This document shows, in pieces, positions 7,300 to 16,500 of a stretch of DNA of 38,371 nucleotides. The DNA lies in the NCBI GenBank assembly GCA_038276395.1, contig JBBQAA010000077.1:1-38371 (forward strand). The letters run 5' to 3'. Every line of letters starts with the position of its first letter. Position 1 is the first letter of the stretch. The notes below the pieces were generated by a model that was not told where the DNA came from, did no database searches, and saw only the letters and a list, made by a program, of their open reading frames with translations. This DNA is from JBBQAA01 sp038276395. GTDB taxonomy: Bacteria > Actinomycetota > Thermoleophilia > Solirubrobacterales > Solirubrobacteraceae. The translations under genes were made by a program, and so were the position numbers.

Positions 7300-8684
7300 T
7301 CTTCCGCCAGATCACCCACGACGACCTCGGCTGCGCGAGCTACCTCGTCGGCGACGAGCACGCCGGCGTCGCGGCGGTTGTCGACCCGAAGCTCGAGGTC
7401 GACGAGTACCTGCGGCTCGCGCGCTACCTCGGCGTGCGGATCGAGCACATCCTCGAGACCCACAACCACGCCGACCACGTCTCGGGACACGGCCGCCTGG
7501 CCGCGGCGACCGGCGCGCGGATACACATCCACGAGCGGGCGCGGCCCGAGTACGAGCACGAGGCGTTCGCCGACGGCTGGGAGCTCGCGCTCGGCGCGAT
7601 CCGCATCCGCGCGGTGCACACGCCCGGGCACCGGCCCGAGCACACTGCCTTCGCGCTCGTGGACTCGGCGCGCGGGCCCGAGCCGTGGGCCGTCCTCACC
7701 GGGGACACGCTGTTCGTCGGCGACATCGCGCGCCCCGATCTCGCGGTCGACAAGGAGGAGGGCGCGCAGGACATCTTCCGCTCGCTCCGCGAGAAGATCC
7801 TCACCCTGCCGGACGCGTGCGAGGTCTGGCCCGGCCACCTCGGCGGGTCGATGTGCGGCGGGCCGAGGATGGACATGAAGATCTCCTCGACGATCGGCTA
7901 CGAACGCGCCCACCAGGAGCTGCTCGCCGTCACCGAGGAGGAGGACTTCGTGGCCCGCAGCACGGCCTCCCTCGGCCCCCAGCCGCCGAACTTCCAGAAC
8001 ATCGTCGCGCGCAACCGCGGCCCGCTCATCGGGGACGAGAACGAGGCCCACGCGCTGGCCCCCCGCCAGCTCGAGGCGCTGCGGGAAGGGGGCGCGCTCG
8101 TCGTCGACGTGCGCACCGACCTCCAGTTCGACGAGGCCCACATCCCGGGTGCGCTCTGCCTCACGGTGCTGCGCGCCGGCTTCGGCTCGAAGCTCGCCTG
8201 GCTGGCCGGCGGCGAGCGGCCGCTCGTCATGGTCGGGCGCGACGACGAGGACGCTCGGCACGCGGTCTCGCTCGCCGCCGCGGTCGGCATCCCCCGGCTC
8301 GCCGGCCATCTCGCCGGCGGGATGACGTCCTGGCGCGAGGAGGGCCGTCTCGTCGAGCGCTCCGACCGGCTCACGGTCGAGGAGCTGCACGAGCGCTGGG
8401 CGCCGGACGGCACGGACCTGCAGGTGCTCGACGTACGCGAGCTCGCCGAGTGGGAGGAGGGACACCTGCCCGGCGCCGTCCACGTGCCCTACCACGACCT
8501 CGATCGCCTGCCCGCGGCCATCGACCCGGCGCGGCCGGTCGCCGTCCTCTGCGCCTCGGGCGAGCGCGCGGCCGTCGGCGCGAGCCTCCTCAGCCACCAC
8601 GGCGCGCGCGAGGTCATCCACGTGATCGAGGGCGGCGTCGGGACTTGGCAGCGGCACGGCTGGCCCGTCGAGGTTCCGCGCTAG
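7296..8684 (+). CDS. CstB-like persulfide dioxygenase / rhodanese fusion
   Basis: 462 residues in three parts. Residues 1-240 form a metallo-beta-lactamase fold of the ETHE1/persulfide-dioxygenase type: HNHADH at 56-61, HTPGHRPEH and GDTLFVGD, with the Fe ligands of the family. Residues about 260-355 form a rhodanese-like domain (VVDVRTDLQFDEAHIPGAL) whose catalytic loop reads VMVGRDDED, so the Cys is missing. Residues about 365-462 form an active rhodanese with Cys419 in CASGERA. This layout matches staphylococcal CstB, which turns persulfides into thiosulfate during sulfide detoxification. It overlaps the ArsR gene by ATGA and should be cytoplasmic. Nothing appears truncated. Confidence 0.92.
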   Translation: MIFRQITHDDLGCASYLVGDEHAGVAAVVDPKLEVDEYLRLARYLGVRIEHILETHNHADHVSGHGRLAAATGARIHIHERARPEYEHEAFADGWELALGAIRIRAVHTPGHRPEHTAFALVDSARGPEPWAVLTGDTLFVGDIARPDLAVDKEEGAQDIFRSLREKILTLPDACEVWPGHLGGSMCGGPRMDMKISSTIGYERAHQELLAVTEEEDFVARSTASLGPQPPNFQNIVARNRGPLIGDENEAHALAPRQLEALREGGALVVDVRTDLQFDEAHIPGALCLTVLRAGFGSKLAWLAGGERPLVMVGRDDEDARHAVSLAAAVGIPRLAGHLAGGMTSWREEGRLVERSDRLTVEELHERWAPDGTDLQVLDVRELAEWEEGHLPGAVHVPYHDLDRLPAAIDPARPVAVLCASGERAAVGASLLSHHGAREVIHVIEGGVGTWQRHGWPVEVPR

Positions 8685-8714
8685 TCGGTTCAGCCCACGC
8701 GAGGGCGGAGACGA

Positions 8715-8830
8715 CCGTCGCTTTGTTGCCTTCGCGCGCGCCGAGGGAACGATCTCGACGAAAGCGTCGCACCAGGACGGTTTCGTTGACATGACGCCCT
8801 CCGCGCGCGGGAGATCGACAAAGCGACGGG
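8715..8830. repeat. Four-armed palindromic element, copy A
   Basis: Four arms are seen in order: CCGTCGCTTTGT (8715), TCGACGAAAGCGTC (8755), GGTTTCGTTGACAT (8779) and TCGACAAAGCGACGG (8815). Arms 1 and 4 are inverted repeats of one another (outer stem), and arms 2 and 3 are inverted repeats (inner stem). The reverse complement aligns without gaps over about 113 bp to copy B at 23450-23566. It sits between the convergent ends of the persulfide dioxygenase and metF genes. A pyrimidine-rich tract ending in CCCCAGCCCC (about 8850-8875) flanks it. Candidate roles: bidirectional terminator, structured RNA or small non-autonomous repeat. Confidence 0.7.
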
Positions 8831-8900
8831 AGCGGACGCAGCGACCGGAACCCTCTTCCTCTTTCCCCAGCCCCGTCGACGCCGGACCAGAAGCGGCGGC

Positions 8901-9824
8901 TCAGCCCGCCGCGGCCGCCCTGGCCTCCAGCCGCCGCTCGAGCCGCTCCCACGGCCGCAGCAGCTTGAGCGTCGAGAGGATCGCGCGCGTGGCGGGCGAG
9001 CGGTTCAGCGTGTAGAAGTGGATCCCGGGCGCGCCGGCCGCGAGCAGCTCCGCGCACTGGAGGGTCGCGTAGGAGACGCCGAGCTCGGCCACCGCCTCGG
9101 TGTCGTCCTTGCGTGCGTCGAGGGCGTCGCCGAGCCGCGCCGGGATCCTCGCGCCGCACATCGAGGTGAAGCGCTTGATCTGCTCGGCGTTGGTGATCGG
9201 CATGATGCCGGGGACGATCGGGACCTCGATCCCCGCCTCGCGCGCCTCATCGACGAACGTGAAGTACGCCTCGTTGTCGAACAAGAGCTGGGTGATGAGC
9301 ACGCGCGCGCCCGCCTGCACCTTGGCCTTCAGGTGCTCGAGGCCCGCCGTGCGGTCGCCGGCCTCGGGATGGACCTCCGGGTAGCAGGCGCCCACGACGC
9401 AGAAGGGATAGGACTCCGAGACGAGCGCGGTCAGCTCCGAGCCGTAGGCGAGGCCGCCTTCGGTGACCTCGAAGCGCTCGGCGCCATGGGGCGGATCGCC
9501 GCGCAGGGCGAGCACGTTCGAGAGCCCCGCCGCCTCCATCTGGCGCAGCGCGGCGTGGAGGTCCTCGCGCGTGGCCCCGACGCAGGTGAAGTGCGCCATC
9601 GCCTCGAGCCCGTGATCCTCCTTGATCCGCGTGACGATGTCGATCGTCTTCTGCCGCGTCGAGCCGCCGGCGCCCCAGGTGACGGATACGAAGGCGGGCT
9701 CGAGCGAGCGAAGATCCTGCAGCGCGCGGAACAGCGCCTTCTCTCCCTCCTCGGTCTGGGGTGGGAAGAACTCGAAGGAGAAGACGGGGCCCTCGCCCGC
9801 GGCGATCAGCTCGTCGATCCGCAC
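8901..9824 (-). CDS. metF: 5,10-methylenetetrahydrofolate reductase
   Basis: 307 residues, a complete TIM barrel of the MTHFR family. Landmarks: FSFEFFPPQTEEGE (catalytic Glu in FEFFPP), FVSVTWGAGGSTR, HFTCVG, LRGDPP, ACYPEVHPEA, TQLLFDN (FAD and folate contacts) and a C-terminal APGIHFYTLN. It reduces methylene-THF to methyl-THF for methionine synthesis with FAD. The GTG at 9824 gives the expected N-terminus VRIDELIAAG and lies 11 nt after the stop of the upstream MBL gene, so the two form an operon. It converges on the persulfide dioxygenase gene. Confidence 0.95.
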   Translation of the reverse strand: MRIDELIAAGEGPVFSFEFFPPQTEEGEKALFRALQDLRSLEPAFVSVTWGAGGSTRQKTIDIVTRIKEDHGLEAMAHFTCVGATREDLHAALRQMEAAGLSNVLALRGDPPHGAERFEVTEGGLAYGSELTALVSESYPFCVVGACYPEVHPEAGDRTAGLEHLKAKVQAGARVLITQLLFDNEAYFTFVDEAREAGIEVPIVPGIMPITNAEQIKRFTSMCGARIPARLGDALDARKDDTEAVAELGVSYATLQCAELLAAGAPGIHFYTLNRSPATRAILSTLKLLRPWERLERRLEARAAAAG

Positions 9825-9834
9825 GTGAGGGAGA

Positions 9835-10842
9835 TTAGGCGGCGCGCCAGCGCTCGGGCTCGTCGTCCCCGTCGCCGGGCTCGCGCACGACGCGGCCCGC
9901 GCCCTCGAGGTGGGTGAGGTAGACGAGGGTCTCCGGCAGCTTCCACGCCGCGGTGGCCGGGGTGAGCTCCTCGGCGTGCACGGCGGGCACGAGAGCGAAG
10001 GCGGTCCTCGGGCCCTCGGCGAGCGCGCGCTCGACGGCGGTGAGCCGCTCGCCCACGAGCGCGCGGTTGGCGCGGATGTGGCCCGCGACGTCGGTGAACG
10101 GGCGGCCGTGGCCGGAGAGGCAGAGGCGGGCGTCGAGCGCCTCCACGGTGTCGAGCGAGGCGAGGAACTCGCCCGCGGGGTCCGGGCTCCAGCCGAAGTC
10201 GTAGTAGAGCGAGACGCGCCCGAGGAGGTGATCCCCGGAGAGGAGGATGCGGTGCTCGGGCGAGAACAGGCAGACGTGGGAGGGTGCGTGGCCCGGCGTT
10301 TCGACGACCTCCCAGCGGCCAAGGTCGCTCTCCACCTCGACGCCGGGGAGCAGGTCACGGTCGGGGGCGACGATCTCGGCGATCCCGTAGCCCTGCCCGC
10401 GCCGCGCCTCGGCCCACTCGCGTAGCGGCTCGAGCGGCACGCCGCTCTGGCGCGCGACCTCCACGCGGCGGGCGAGGGCGACGTCCGGGTCCTGCGCGGC
10501 GGCGGTCATGTGCGCGTGGTTCGGGTGCATCCACAGCTCGCAGCCCGCGCGCTTCATGATCGGCGCCGCTTGGCCGTAGTGGTCGGAGTGCGCGTGGGTG
10601 CAGACGACGAGACGGACGTGCTCGACGCGCAGGCGCACCTGGTCGAGCGCCCGTTCGAGCTGCGCGAGCGAGCCCGGCTCGTGCATCCCCGTGTCGACGA
10701 GCACGACGCCGTCGCCCGCGGCGAGCGCCCAGGCGTTGCAGTGTGGCACCCCGGGCCAGGGCAGCGGCAGCCGGATGCGCCAGACGCCCGCCCGGACCCG
10801 CTCGCCCCGGCCGACCTCGCGGGGGCGGGCGGTGGACGGCAT
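9835..10842 (-). CDS. MBL-fold metallohydrolase
   Basis: 335 residues. Metallo-beta-lactamase motifs: GVVLVDTGMH, THAHSDHYG (dinuclear metal site), ETPGHAPSHVC, LSGDHLLG and the terminal ligand in LSGHGRPF. After the core there is a helical C-terminal domain (about residues 260-320), as in LACTB2-like or glyoxalase II-like hydrolases. Substrate is not deducible. ATG 10842 is the only credible start. It is the first gene of a two-gene operon with metF and diverges from the SnoaL-MBL fusion with just 24 bp between the starts. Confidence 0.88.
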   Translation of the reverse strand: MPSTARPREVGRGERVRAGVWRIRLPLPWPGVPHCNAWALAAGDGVVLVDTGMHEPGSLAQLERALDQVRLRVEHVRLVVCTHAHSDHYGQAAPIMKRAGCELWMHPNHAHMTAAAQDPDVALARRVEVARQSGVPLEPLREWAEARRGQGYGIAEIVAPDRDLLPGVEVESDLGRWEVVETPGHAPSHVCLFSPEHRILLSGDHLLGRVSLYYDFGWSPDPAGEFLASLDTVEALDARLCLSGHGRPFTDVAGHIRANRALVGERLTAVERALAEGPRTAFALVPAVHAEELTPATAAWKLPETLVYLTHLEGAGRVVREPGDGDDEPERWRAA

Positions 10843-10850
10843 CGCGGGAG

Positions 10851-10858
10851 ATTAGAGT
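10851..10858. promoter_or_regulatory. Shared divergent -10 elements (MBL/metF and SnoaL-MBL)
   Basis: Plus strand TAGAGT (10853-10858) is 8 nt before GTG 10867. Minus strand TCTAAT (10856-10851) is 8 nt before ATG 10842. The hexamers overlap by four bases, and both transcripts would be leaderless. There is no room for ribosome binding sites, and the -35 regions would lie inside the opposite gene. Confidence 0.5.
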
Positions 10859-10866
10859 TCCGGGCC

Positions 10867-12060
10867 GTGGGAGCCGCCGAGACGAGGAACGTCGCCCAGG
10901 TCTACTTCGACGCCGTCACCGCGCGGGACGTCGAGGCGATGGTCGCCTGCTGGCGCCCCGGCGCCGTCGACCGCCTCGTCGGGCAGTCCGACCTCGTGGC
11001 GCCGGACGGCGTGCGGGCGTACTTCTCCGAGCTGTTCGCCGCCTTCCCCGACTTCGCCTTCACCGTCGTCTCCACGACCGCCGAGAAGGACCGCGCCGCC
11101 GTGCGCTGGACGGCGACCGGGACCTTCGCCGGCCCCGGCGCCTTCAACGGGCTCGAGCCGAACGGCGCCCGGATCGCGCTCGAGGGCTGCGACGTCGTGC
11201 GGGTGCAGGACGGCCTCCTGGCCGGCAACGACGCCTACGTCGACGGCGCGTCGATCGCCCGCCAGCTCGGCGCCCTGCCGCCCGAGGGCTCGCGTCAGGA
11301 GCGCGGCCTGTTCGGTCTCGTCAACGCGCGCACCCGGCTGCTCGGCCGCCTCGGCTCGAGCGCGCCCGAGCCGGTGGCCGACGGCGTCTGGATCGTGCGC
11401 GGCGGCCTGCCGCGGTCGATGAACGTCTACCTGATCGAGGAGGAAGGCGGCGGCGTCTGCGTCTTCGACGCGGGGATCTCCGACATGACCGCCGGGCTCG
11501 CGCTCGCGGGGGCCCGGATGGGCGGGATCACGCGCGTCGTGCTCGGTCACGCCCACGCCGACCATCGGGGCGCGGCGCCCGGGCTCGGCGCGCCGGTGTT
11601 CTGCCACGAGGCCGACCGCGCCGACGCCGAGGCCGACGGCGGCGAGCACTACTTCCGCTACGCGGCGCTCAAGCCCCACGCCCGCTTCCTCTACCCGCAC
11701 CTGCTCTCGATGTGGGACGGCGGCCCCGTGGAGATCGCCGGGACCGTGGCCGAGGGGGACGAGGTCGCCGGGTTCGAGGTCGTCCACCTGCCCGGGCACG
11801 CGCCCGGCCTCGTCGGGCTCTTCCGCGCCCGCGACCGCCTGGCGCTCTGCTCCGACACGGTCTACACCGTCGACCCCGAGACGACCCGCAAAGGCCCGCC
11901 GCGGCTGCCCCACGAGGCGTTCAACTGCGACTCCGACCTCGCGCGGGACTCCGTGCGGAAGCTGGCCGCGCTTGGGCCGCACGCGGTGTGGGCCGGGCAC
12001 GCCGACCCGGTCACGGGCGAGGACGTCGTGGCCCAGCTCGAGCGCGCCGTCGCCCGCTGA
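10867..12060 (+). CDS. SnoaL-like domain fused to MBL-fold hydrolase
   Basis: 397 residues. Residues 1-135 form an NTF2-like SnoaL/ester-cyclase domain (YFDAVTARDVEAMVACWRPG, then FAAFPDFAFTVVSTTAEKDR, VRWTATGTFAGPGAFNG). Residues about 165-397 form a metallo-beta-lactamase domain: GHAHADHRG, HLPGHAPG, LALCSDTVY and AGHADPV. SnoaL-like domains bind small hydrophobic molecules or cyclise polyketides, while MBL domains hydrolyse esters, lactones or thioesters, so a lactone or ester substrate is plausible but unproven. The start GTG 10867 fits the promoter spacing. It is followed after 1 bp by a small gene and then a peptidase gene, all probably co-transcribed. Confidence 0.87.
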   Translation: MGAAETRNVAQVYFDAVTARDVEAMVACWRPGAVDRLVGQSDLVAPDGVRAYFSELFAAFPDFAFTVVSTTAEKDRAAVRWTATGTFAGPGAFNGLEPNGARIALEGCDVVRVQDGLLAGNDAYVDGASIARQLGALPPEGSRQERGLFGLVNARTRLLGRLGSSAPEPVADGVWIVRGGLPRSMNVYLIEEEGGGVCVFDAGISDMTAGLALAGARMGGITRVVLGHAHADHRGAAPGLGAPVFCHEADRADAEADGGEHYFRYAALKPHARFLYPHLLSMWDGGPVEIAGTVAEGDEVAGFEVVHLPGHAPGLVGLFRARDRLALCSDTVYTVDPETTRKGPPRLPHEAFNCDSDLARDSVRKLAALGPHAVWAGHADPVTGEDVVAQLERAVAR

Positions 12061-12061
12061 C

Positions 12062-12433
12062 GTGGGGCGGCGCTCGCGACGGCGGCAGGCCGCGGGCGCG
12101 GACCCCCCGCCCGGGCTCGGCCCCGCCCCCGAGGACGCCTATCCCGACGCCGAGGGCAACGTCCTCGTGCTGCGCGCGGTGCTCTCGCCGGCCACCCGTC
12201 AGGAGTACGCCGCGCTCGGCGCGGGGGCGGTGCGCGAGGACGCGTGGCATCGCCGCGTCGAGTTCCTCTTCGAGCGCCTCGCCGTGCGCTGGGAGCTCGC
12301 CGGCGTGCCGCTCGAGGCGCAGTCCCTCCTGCTCGCCCGCTTTCGCGCGGCCTCGCCGGCGGTGCGGGCGGCGGTGCGGGCGGCGCTGCGCGCCCACCTC
12401 GCCGAGCACTTCCCCGAGCTCGACGCGCCGTGA
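12062..12433 (+). CDS. Conserved-looking hypothetical protein
   Basis: 123 residues with an Arg-rich head (VGRRSRRRQAAGADPPPG), a Pro-rich linker, then about 95 residues of predicted helices (ATRQEYAALGAGAVREDAWH, RVEFLFERLAVRWELAGV, LARFRAASPAVRAAVRAALR). It is a small soluble helical protein without known motif. GTG 12062 follows the previous stop by one base, and its TGA overlaps the next start (GTGA), so it is translationally coupled between the SnoaL-MBL and M29 peptidase genes. Function unknown. Confidence 0.7.
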   Translation: MGRRSRRRQAAGADPPPGLGPAPEDAYPDAEGNVLVLRAVLSPATRQEYAALGAGAVREDAWHRRVEFLFERLAVRWELAGVPLEAQSLLLARFRAASPAVRAAVRAALRAHLAEHFPELDAP

Positions 12434-13503
12434 ACGCGGCTGCCCACGCCGCGCTGCTCGCCGAATACTGCCTGGAGGTCAAGGAGGGCCGGCAGGTGCT
12501 CGTGCGCGGCTCGACCCTGGCGGCGCCGCTGCTGATCGAGCTCCAGCGCGCGGTCCTTGCCCGCGGCGCCTGGCCGGTCCTGCGGCCTGAGCTGCCCGGC
12601 CAGGCCGAGGCCTTCCACGCCGCGCTGCGGGAGGACGTCCACCTCGACGCCCTCGCCCCTGGAGCCCGCGCCGAGGCCGAGGCCACCGACGCCTTCCTCT
12701 CGATCCAGAGCCCGGAGAACACGAGCGCGCTCGCCGGCGTCGACCCGGCGCGCCTGGCTCGTATCGCCCGCGCCGCCGAGCCGCTCCAGCGGATCCGCAT
12801 GCAGAGGCGCTGGTGCGTGACGATCTGGCCGACCCCGGCGCTGGCCCAGCAGGCGGGGATGGGGACGGTCCCCTACGCCGCGTTCCTCGCGCGGGCGCTG
12901 TTCCTCGATCGGCCGGACCCCGTCGCCGCCTGGCGGGAGCTCGGCGCCTTCCAGGCCGAGCTCGCCGCGCGGCTCGGCGCGGCCTCGGAGATCCGCATCG
13001 AGGGCGAGGGGACGGACCTCACGCTCGCGGTCGGCGGGCGGACGTGGATCAACTCCGACGGCCGGCGCAACATGCCGAGCGGTGAGGTCTTCACCGGTCC
13101 CCGCGAGGACTCCGCCGAGGGCCGGATCCGCTTCGCCCTCGCCTCGGCCCCGGGCGTCGACGTGGGCGAGGTGAGCCTGACCTTCCGCGCCGGGCTCGTG
13201 GTCGAGGCGAGCGCCGCGGGCGATCAGGCCTACCTAGACGCCGCGCTGGCCACCGACGCCGGCGCCCGCCGTCTCGGCGAGCTGGGAGTCGGCACCAACT
13301 TCGGCATCGACCGCGCTACCGGCTCGATCCTGCTCGACGAGAAGATCGGCGGCACGGTCCACCTCGCCCTCGGTCGCTCCTACCCGGAGACGGGCGGCGT
13401 CAACGAGTCGGCCGCGCACTGGGACCTCGTGTGCGACCTGCGCGCCGGCGGGCGCCTCAGCGCCGATGGCGCCACGGTGCTGGAGGACGGCCGCTTCGTC
13501 TGA
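12430..13503 (+). CDS. M29-family aminopeptidase (AmpS/PepS type)
   Basis: 357 residues. Motifs of the thermophilic aminopeptidase family M29: SIQSPENTSAL, INSDGRRNMPSGEVFTGPRE (Glu ligand in PSGEVF), LGVGTNFGIDRATGSILLDE (region of the second Glu), LALGRSYPETGGVNESAAHW and HWDLVCDLR (His and Asp ligands of the dinuclear metal site). Slightly shorter than the typical 400 residues, mainly at the N-terminus. It should release N-terminal amino acids in the cytoplasm. The GTG overlaps the preceding stop (GTGA). It converges on the subtilase gene. Confidence 0.92.
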   Translation: MNAAAHAALLAEYCLEVKEGRQVLVRGSTLAAPLLIELQRAVLARGAWPVLRPELPGQAEAFHAALREDVHLDALAPGARAEAEATDAFLSIQSPENTSALAGVDPARLARIARAAEPLQRIRMQRRWCVTIWPTPALAQQAGMGTVPYAAFLARALFLDRPDPVAAWRELGAFQAELAARLGAASEIRIEGEGTDLTLAVGGRTWINSDGRRNMPSGEVFTGPREDSAEGRIRFALASAPGVDVGEVSLTFRAGLVVEASAAGDQAYLDAALATDAGARRLGELGVGTNFGIDRATGSILLDEKIGGTVHLALGRSYPETGGVNESAAHWDLVCDLRAGGRLSADGATVLEDGRFV

Positions 13504-13515
13504 GGCGAGCCGCGG

Positions 13516-16500
13516 CTAACGCTTCCGCACCCGCAGCACGACAGCCGGCCCGGCGTTGCCCTGCTCGTCCACGGCGCGCACCGACACCGTCCGCCCGAGC
13601 CGCCGCGGCAGCCTGAGCGCCTGGCGCGACCCGACCGCCGCCGGGGCCGGCTCGCCGCCCACGCGCCGGCCCGCCGTGGCCACGCGCCAGGCGCTCGCGC
13701 GGCCACAGGCGCCGTCGTCGCCCGGCGCGATCACCGAGAGCCGCCGCCCCCGCAGGCGCACGCGCACGGGCGGGCCGGGCGGGACCGCGTCGCGCGCGAG
13801 ATCGCCCGAGTTCGCCGGGTCGTGGTGGAAGCGCGGCCAGGTCGCGTCGGCGCACGCGCCCGCGCCCGTCCGCCAGGCGAAGAGGAAGCCCGAGCGCGTC
13901 GTGCCCACGAGCACCTTGCCGCCCCGGCCCCAGGTGCCGAGGACCGGCGTCGCGACCATCCAGTCGGTCGTCAGCTTCGGGTAGCCGGACACCGGGTTGC
14001 CGCCCGCGTCGAAGGCGTCGAGGTCGAGGTAGGCCGTCCCGCCCGCGACCTCCTCCCCGGGCTTGCCGTCGATGTCGCCGCCGATCGGGCCGGTGAGGAA
14101 CTGCAGGTCGTCGACACCCGTCGGGTAGCCGGAGAGGAAGCCGCCGCTGCTCGGATCCCACGCCGCGATGTAGTCCTGCCCGCCCTGATACTCGGGCGCG
14201 GCGAGGTCGAGCGCGCGCATGAGCCCGACCGCCGGCGAGACGAACGCGAGCTTCCCGCCGACCCGCGCGAAGAGCGGCTCGCCGAGGGCGGGCACGACCG
14301 GCGTGTCCCTCGCGTGGGCGCCGGGGACGGCGTTCAGCGTGAGCGTCTGGGCCTTGCCGTCGCTCGTCCCGAGGCAGGAGGTCCCGTCGCCGTTCAGCAG
14401 GTAGGCGGGGCCGCCGTCGGAGATCGTCCCGACCCGCGGCGCCGCGCCCGAGCCGGCGCAGGGGACCGAGCCGATGACCGGCGCGCCGGTCATCCCCTCG
14501 CCGACCACGGGCAGGAGCTCGGAGAAGACGATGGCGATCTTCGCGGGCCAGCCGGGCACGATCCGGCCGGAGGAGGAGAGCGCGTAGAGCCGGGAGTTGG
14601 CCAGGTTCAGCAGCCCCGCGCCGGCGAGCACAGAGATCGCGCCCGAGTTCACGCCGGCCGCGTTCGCGCCCCCGTCCTGCGACGCCGTGTACTCCTCGTT
14701 CGTCCCGACGACGATCTCGGGGCGCCCGCCGCCGGTGATGTCCCCGACCGCCGGGGTGTCGATGATCGCGCCCTGGTTGAGCGTCGCCCCGACGCCCGGC
14801 TTGAACGTCACGGCGTCCGTGCGGCGCGCGACGGAGGCGACCTTGGCCGGGTCGACGACGAGCTTCGGGAACCCGCGCACGAGCCTCCCGTTCGCGTGCC
14901 AGGCGTAGACGTGGCGGTCCATGGCGCCGACGATGATCTCCGGCCCGCCCTTCCCGTCGAGGTTGGCCACGACCGGCGCGGAGAGGAGCCCGCGCTGCGT
15001 GCGATTGGTCGGCCCCTCGCGCACGTTGACGAACGGGCGCAGCGGCGCGCCCGAGAAGCGCGCGAACGTGCGCCGGTCAAAGACGCGGCGGCCGCGGTGG
15101 TTCCAGGCCAGGACGTCCCCCTCCATGTCGGTGGCCACGAGCTCCGGCCGGCCGTCGCCGTTCAGGTCCGCGGCGGCGAGCGCGCCGATCACGGCGCCCG
15201 AGACCCGGGGCGAGACCTGGCGCGAGCGGAAGCCGCGCGAGCCGAAGTGCATGAACTGGATCTCCGGCGTGCGGACGGGGAACCCGCGCAGCTCCCGCCC
15301 GTTCGGCTCGAGCGCGTGGACTATCCCGTCCCCCGTAGCGTAGGCGAGCTCGTTGACGCCGTCCCCGTTCAGGTCGGCGAGCACCGGGGTCGACTGGATG
15401 TCCCCGTAGCCCTGCCGGTGGCGGGGGAAGCCCGGCAGCAGGTCGCGGTCGTGGTGGAGATACAGGTTGCGGCGATCCTGCCCGGTCAGCCCCGCGGCGA
15501 CGGCTACGACCTTGACCACGAACCCGTAGGGCTCGGAGTTCGGGCGCCCATTCGAGGCCTGGTCCCCGGCGGGGACGAGCGGCCCGTCGAAGCTCCCGGC
15601 GTCGGCCGGGAAGCGCGCCTTGAGCGCGGCGACGTCCAAGGAGGCGACGGTGCCGGAGAAGGCGCGCGTGTGGGCCGAGGTCCCGTCGCACCAGGGCGAG
15701 GCGACGGGCACGAAGTCCCCCTTCGGCGCCTCGGCGTCGTTCGGATAGGAGCCGGGCGCGACGAGCACGCGGCAGGTGTAGCGCTGCCCGCGAGCGTCGA
15801 CCTGCGCGCCGATCCCGGCCGTCGGCCGGCGCGGGTCGACCGTGGAGAACCAGTCCGGCGAGGTGATCTCGACCTCGGGCGGCACCGCGGCGTCGCCGCC
15901 CGAGTCCGGCAGGATCTGCGTGACCGCGCGGCGGGCGTTGATCCGCCCGTAGCCCGTGAACTGGTCGTGGCCCGCGCGCGCCGGATAGGACTTCGAGGCC
16001 AGCGGGGAGACCACCGGGCGATGGAGCTGGACGATCGGCTCGACGTAGCGGAAGGGATCCGTGCACCCCGGCGCGCGCGTCTGGCACGAGGGCTCGTTCC
16101 CGCCCGTGAACGAGATGTCGTCGCTGCCGTCGATGAGGATCTGGCGGACCTCGTTGGCCGAGAGGATGCAGCGCGAGCCGCGCGCGTAGCGGCAGGTCGG
16201 GTGGAAGGGCAGGTGCCCGGCCTCGTGGGCGTCCTTAGCCGCGGAGATGAGCAGCCCGGCCATGCCCGCCGCCTTGCCCGTCGCCTCCGAGGAGCAGCTC
16301 GAGCTGGGGACGGAGAGCGTGACCTTCGAGGAGAAGTTCGTGCAGCCGTTGAACTGCACGTAGGAGCGCGGCTCGGGCGTGAACGTCGAGTCGTACATGC
16401 GCACCGAATTGACGAGGATCGTGTGCGGGAGGTTGCCCGGCGGGTTGTGGTGCTGGGCGGCCTCGTCGGCGGCCGAGGCGATGACCGGCACGCCGTGGGC

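Noticed and set aside
6831..8792. 653-codon minus-strand frame opposite the ArsR and CstB-like genes
   Set aside because: Antisense shadow; the plus strand encodes two clear families over the same bases.
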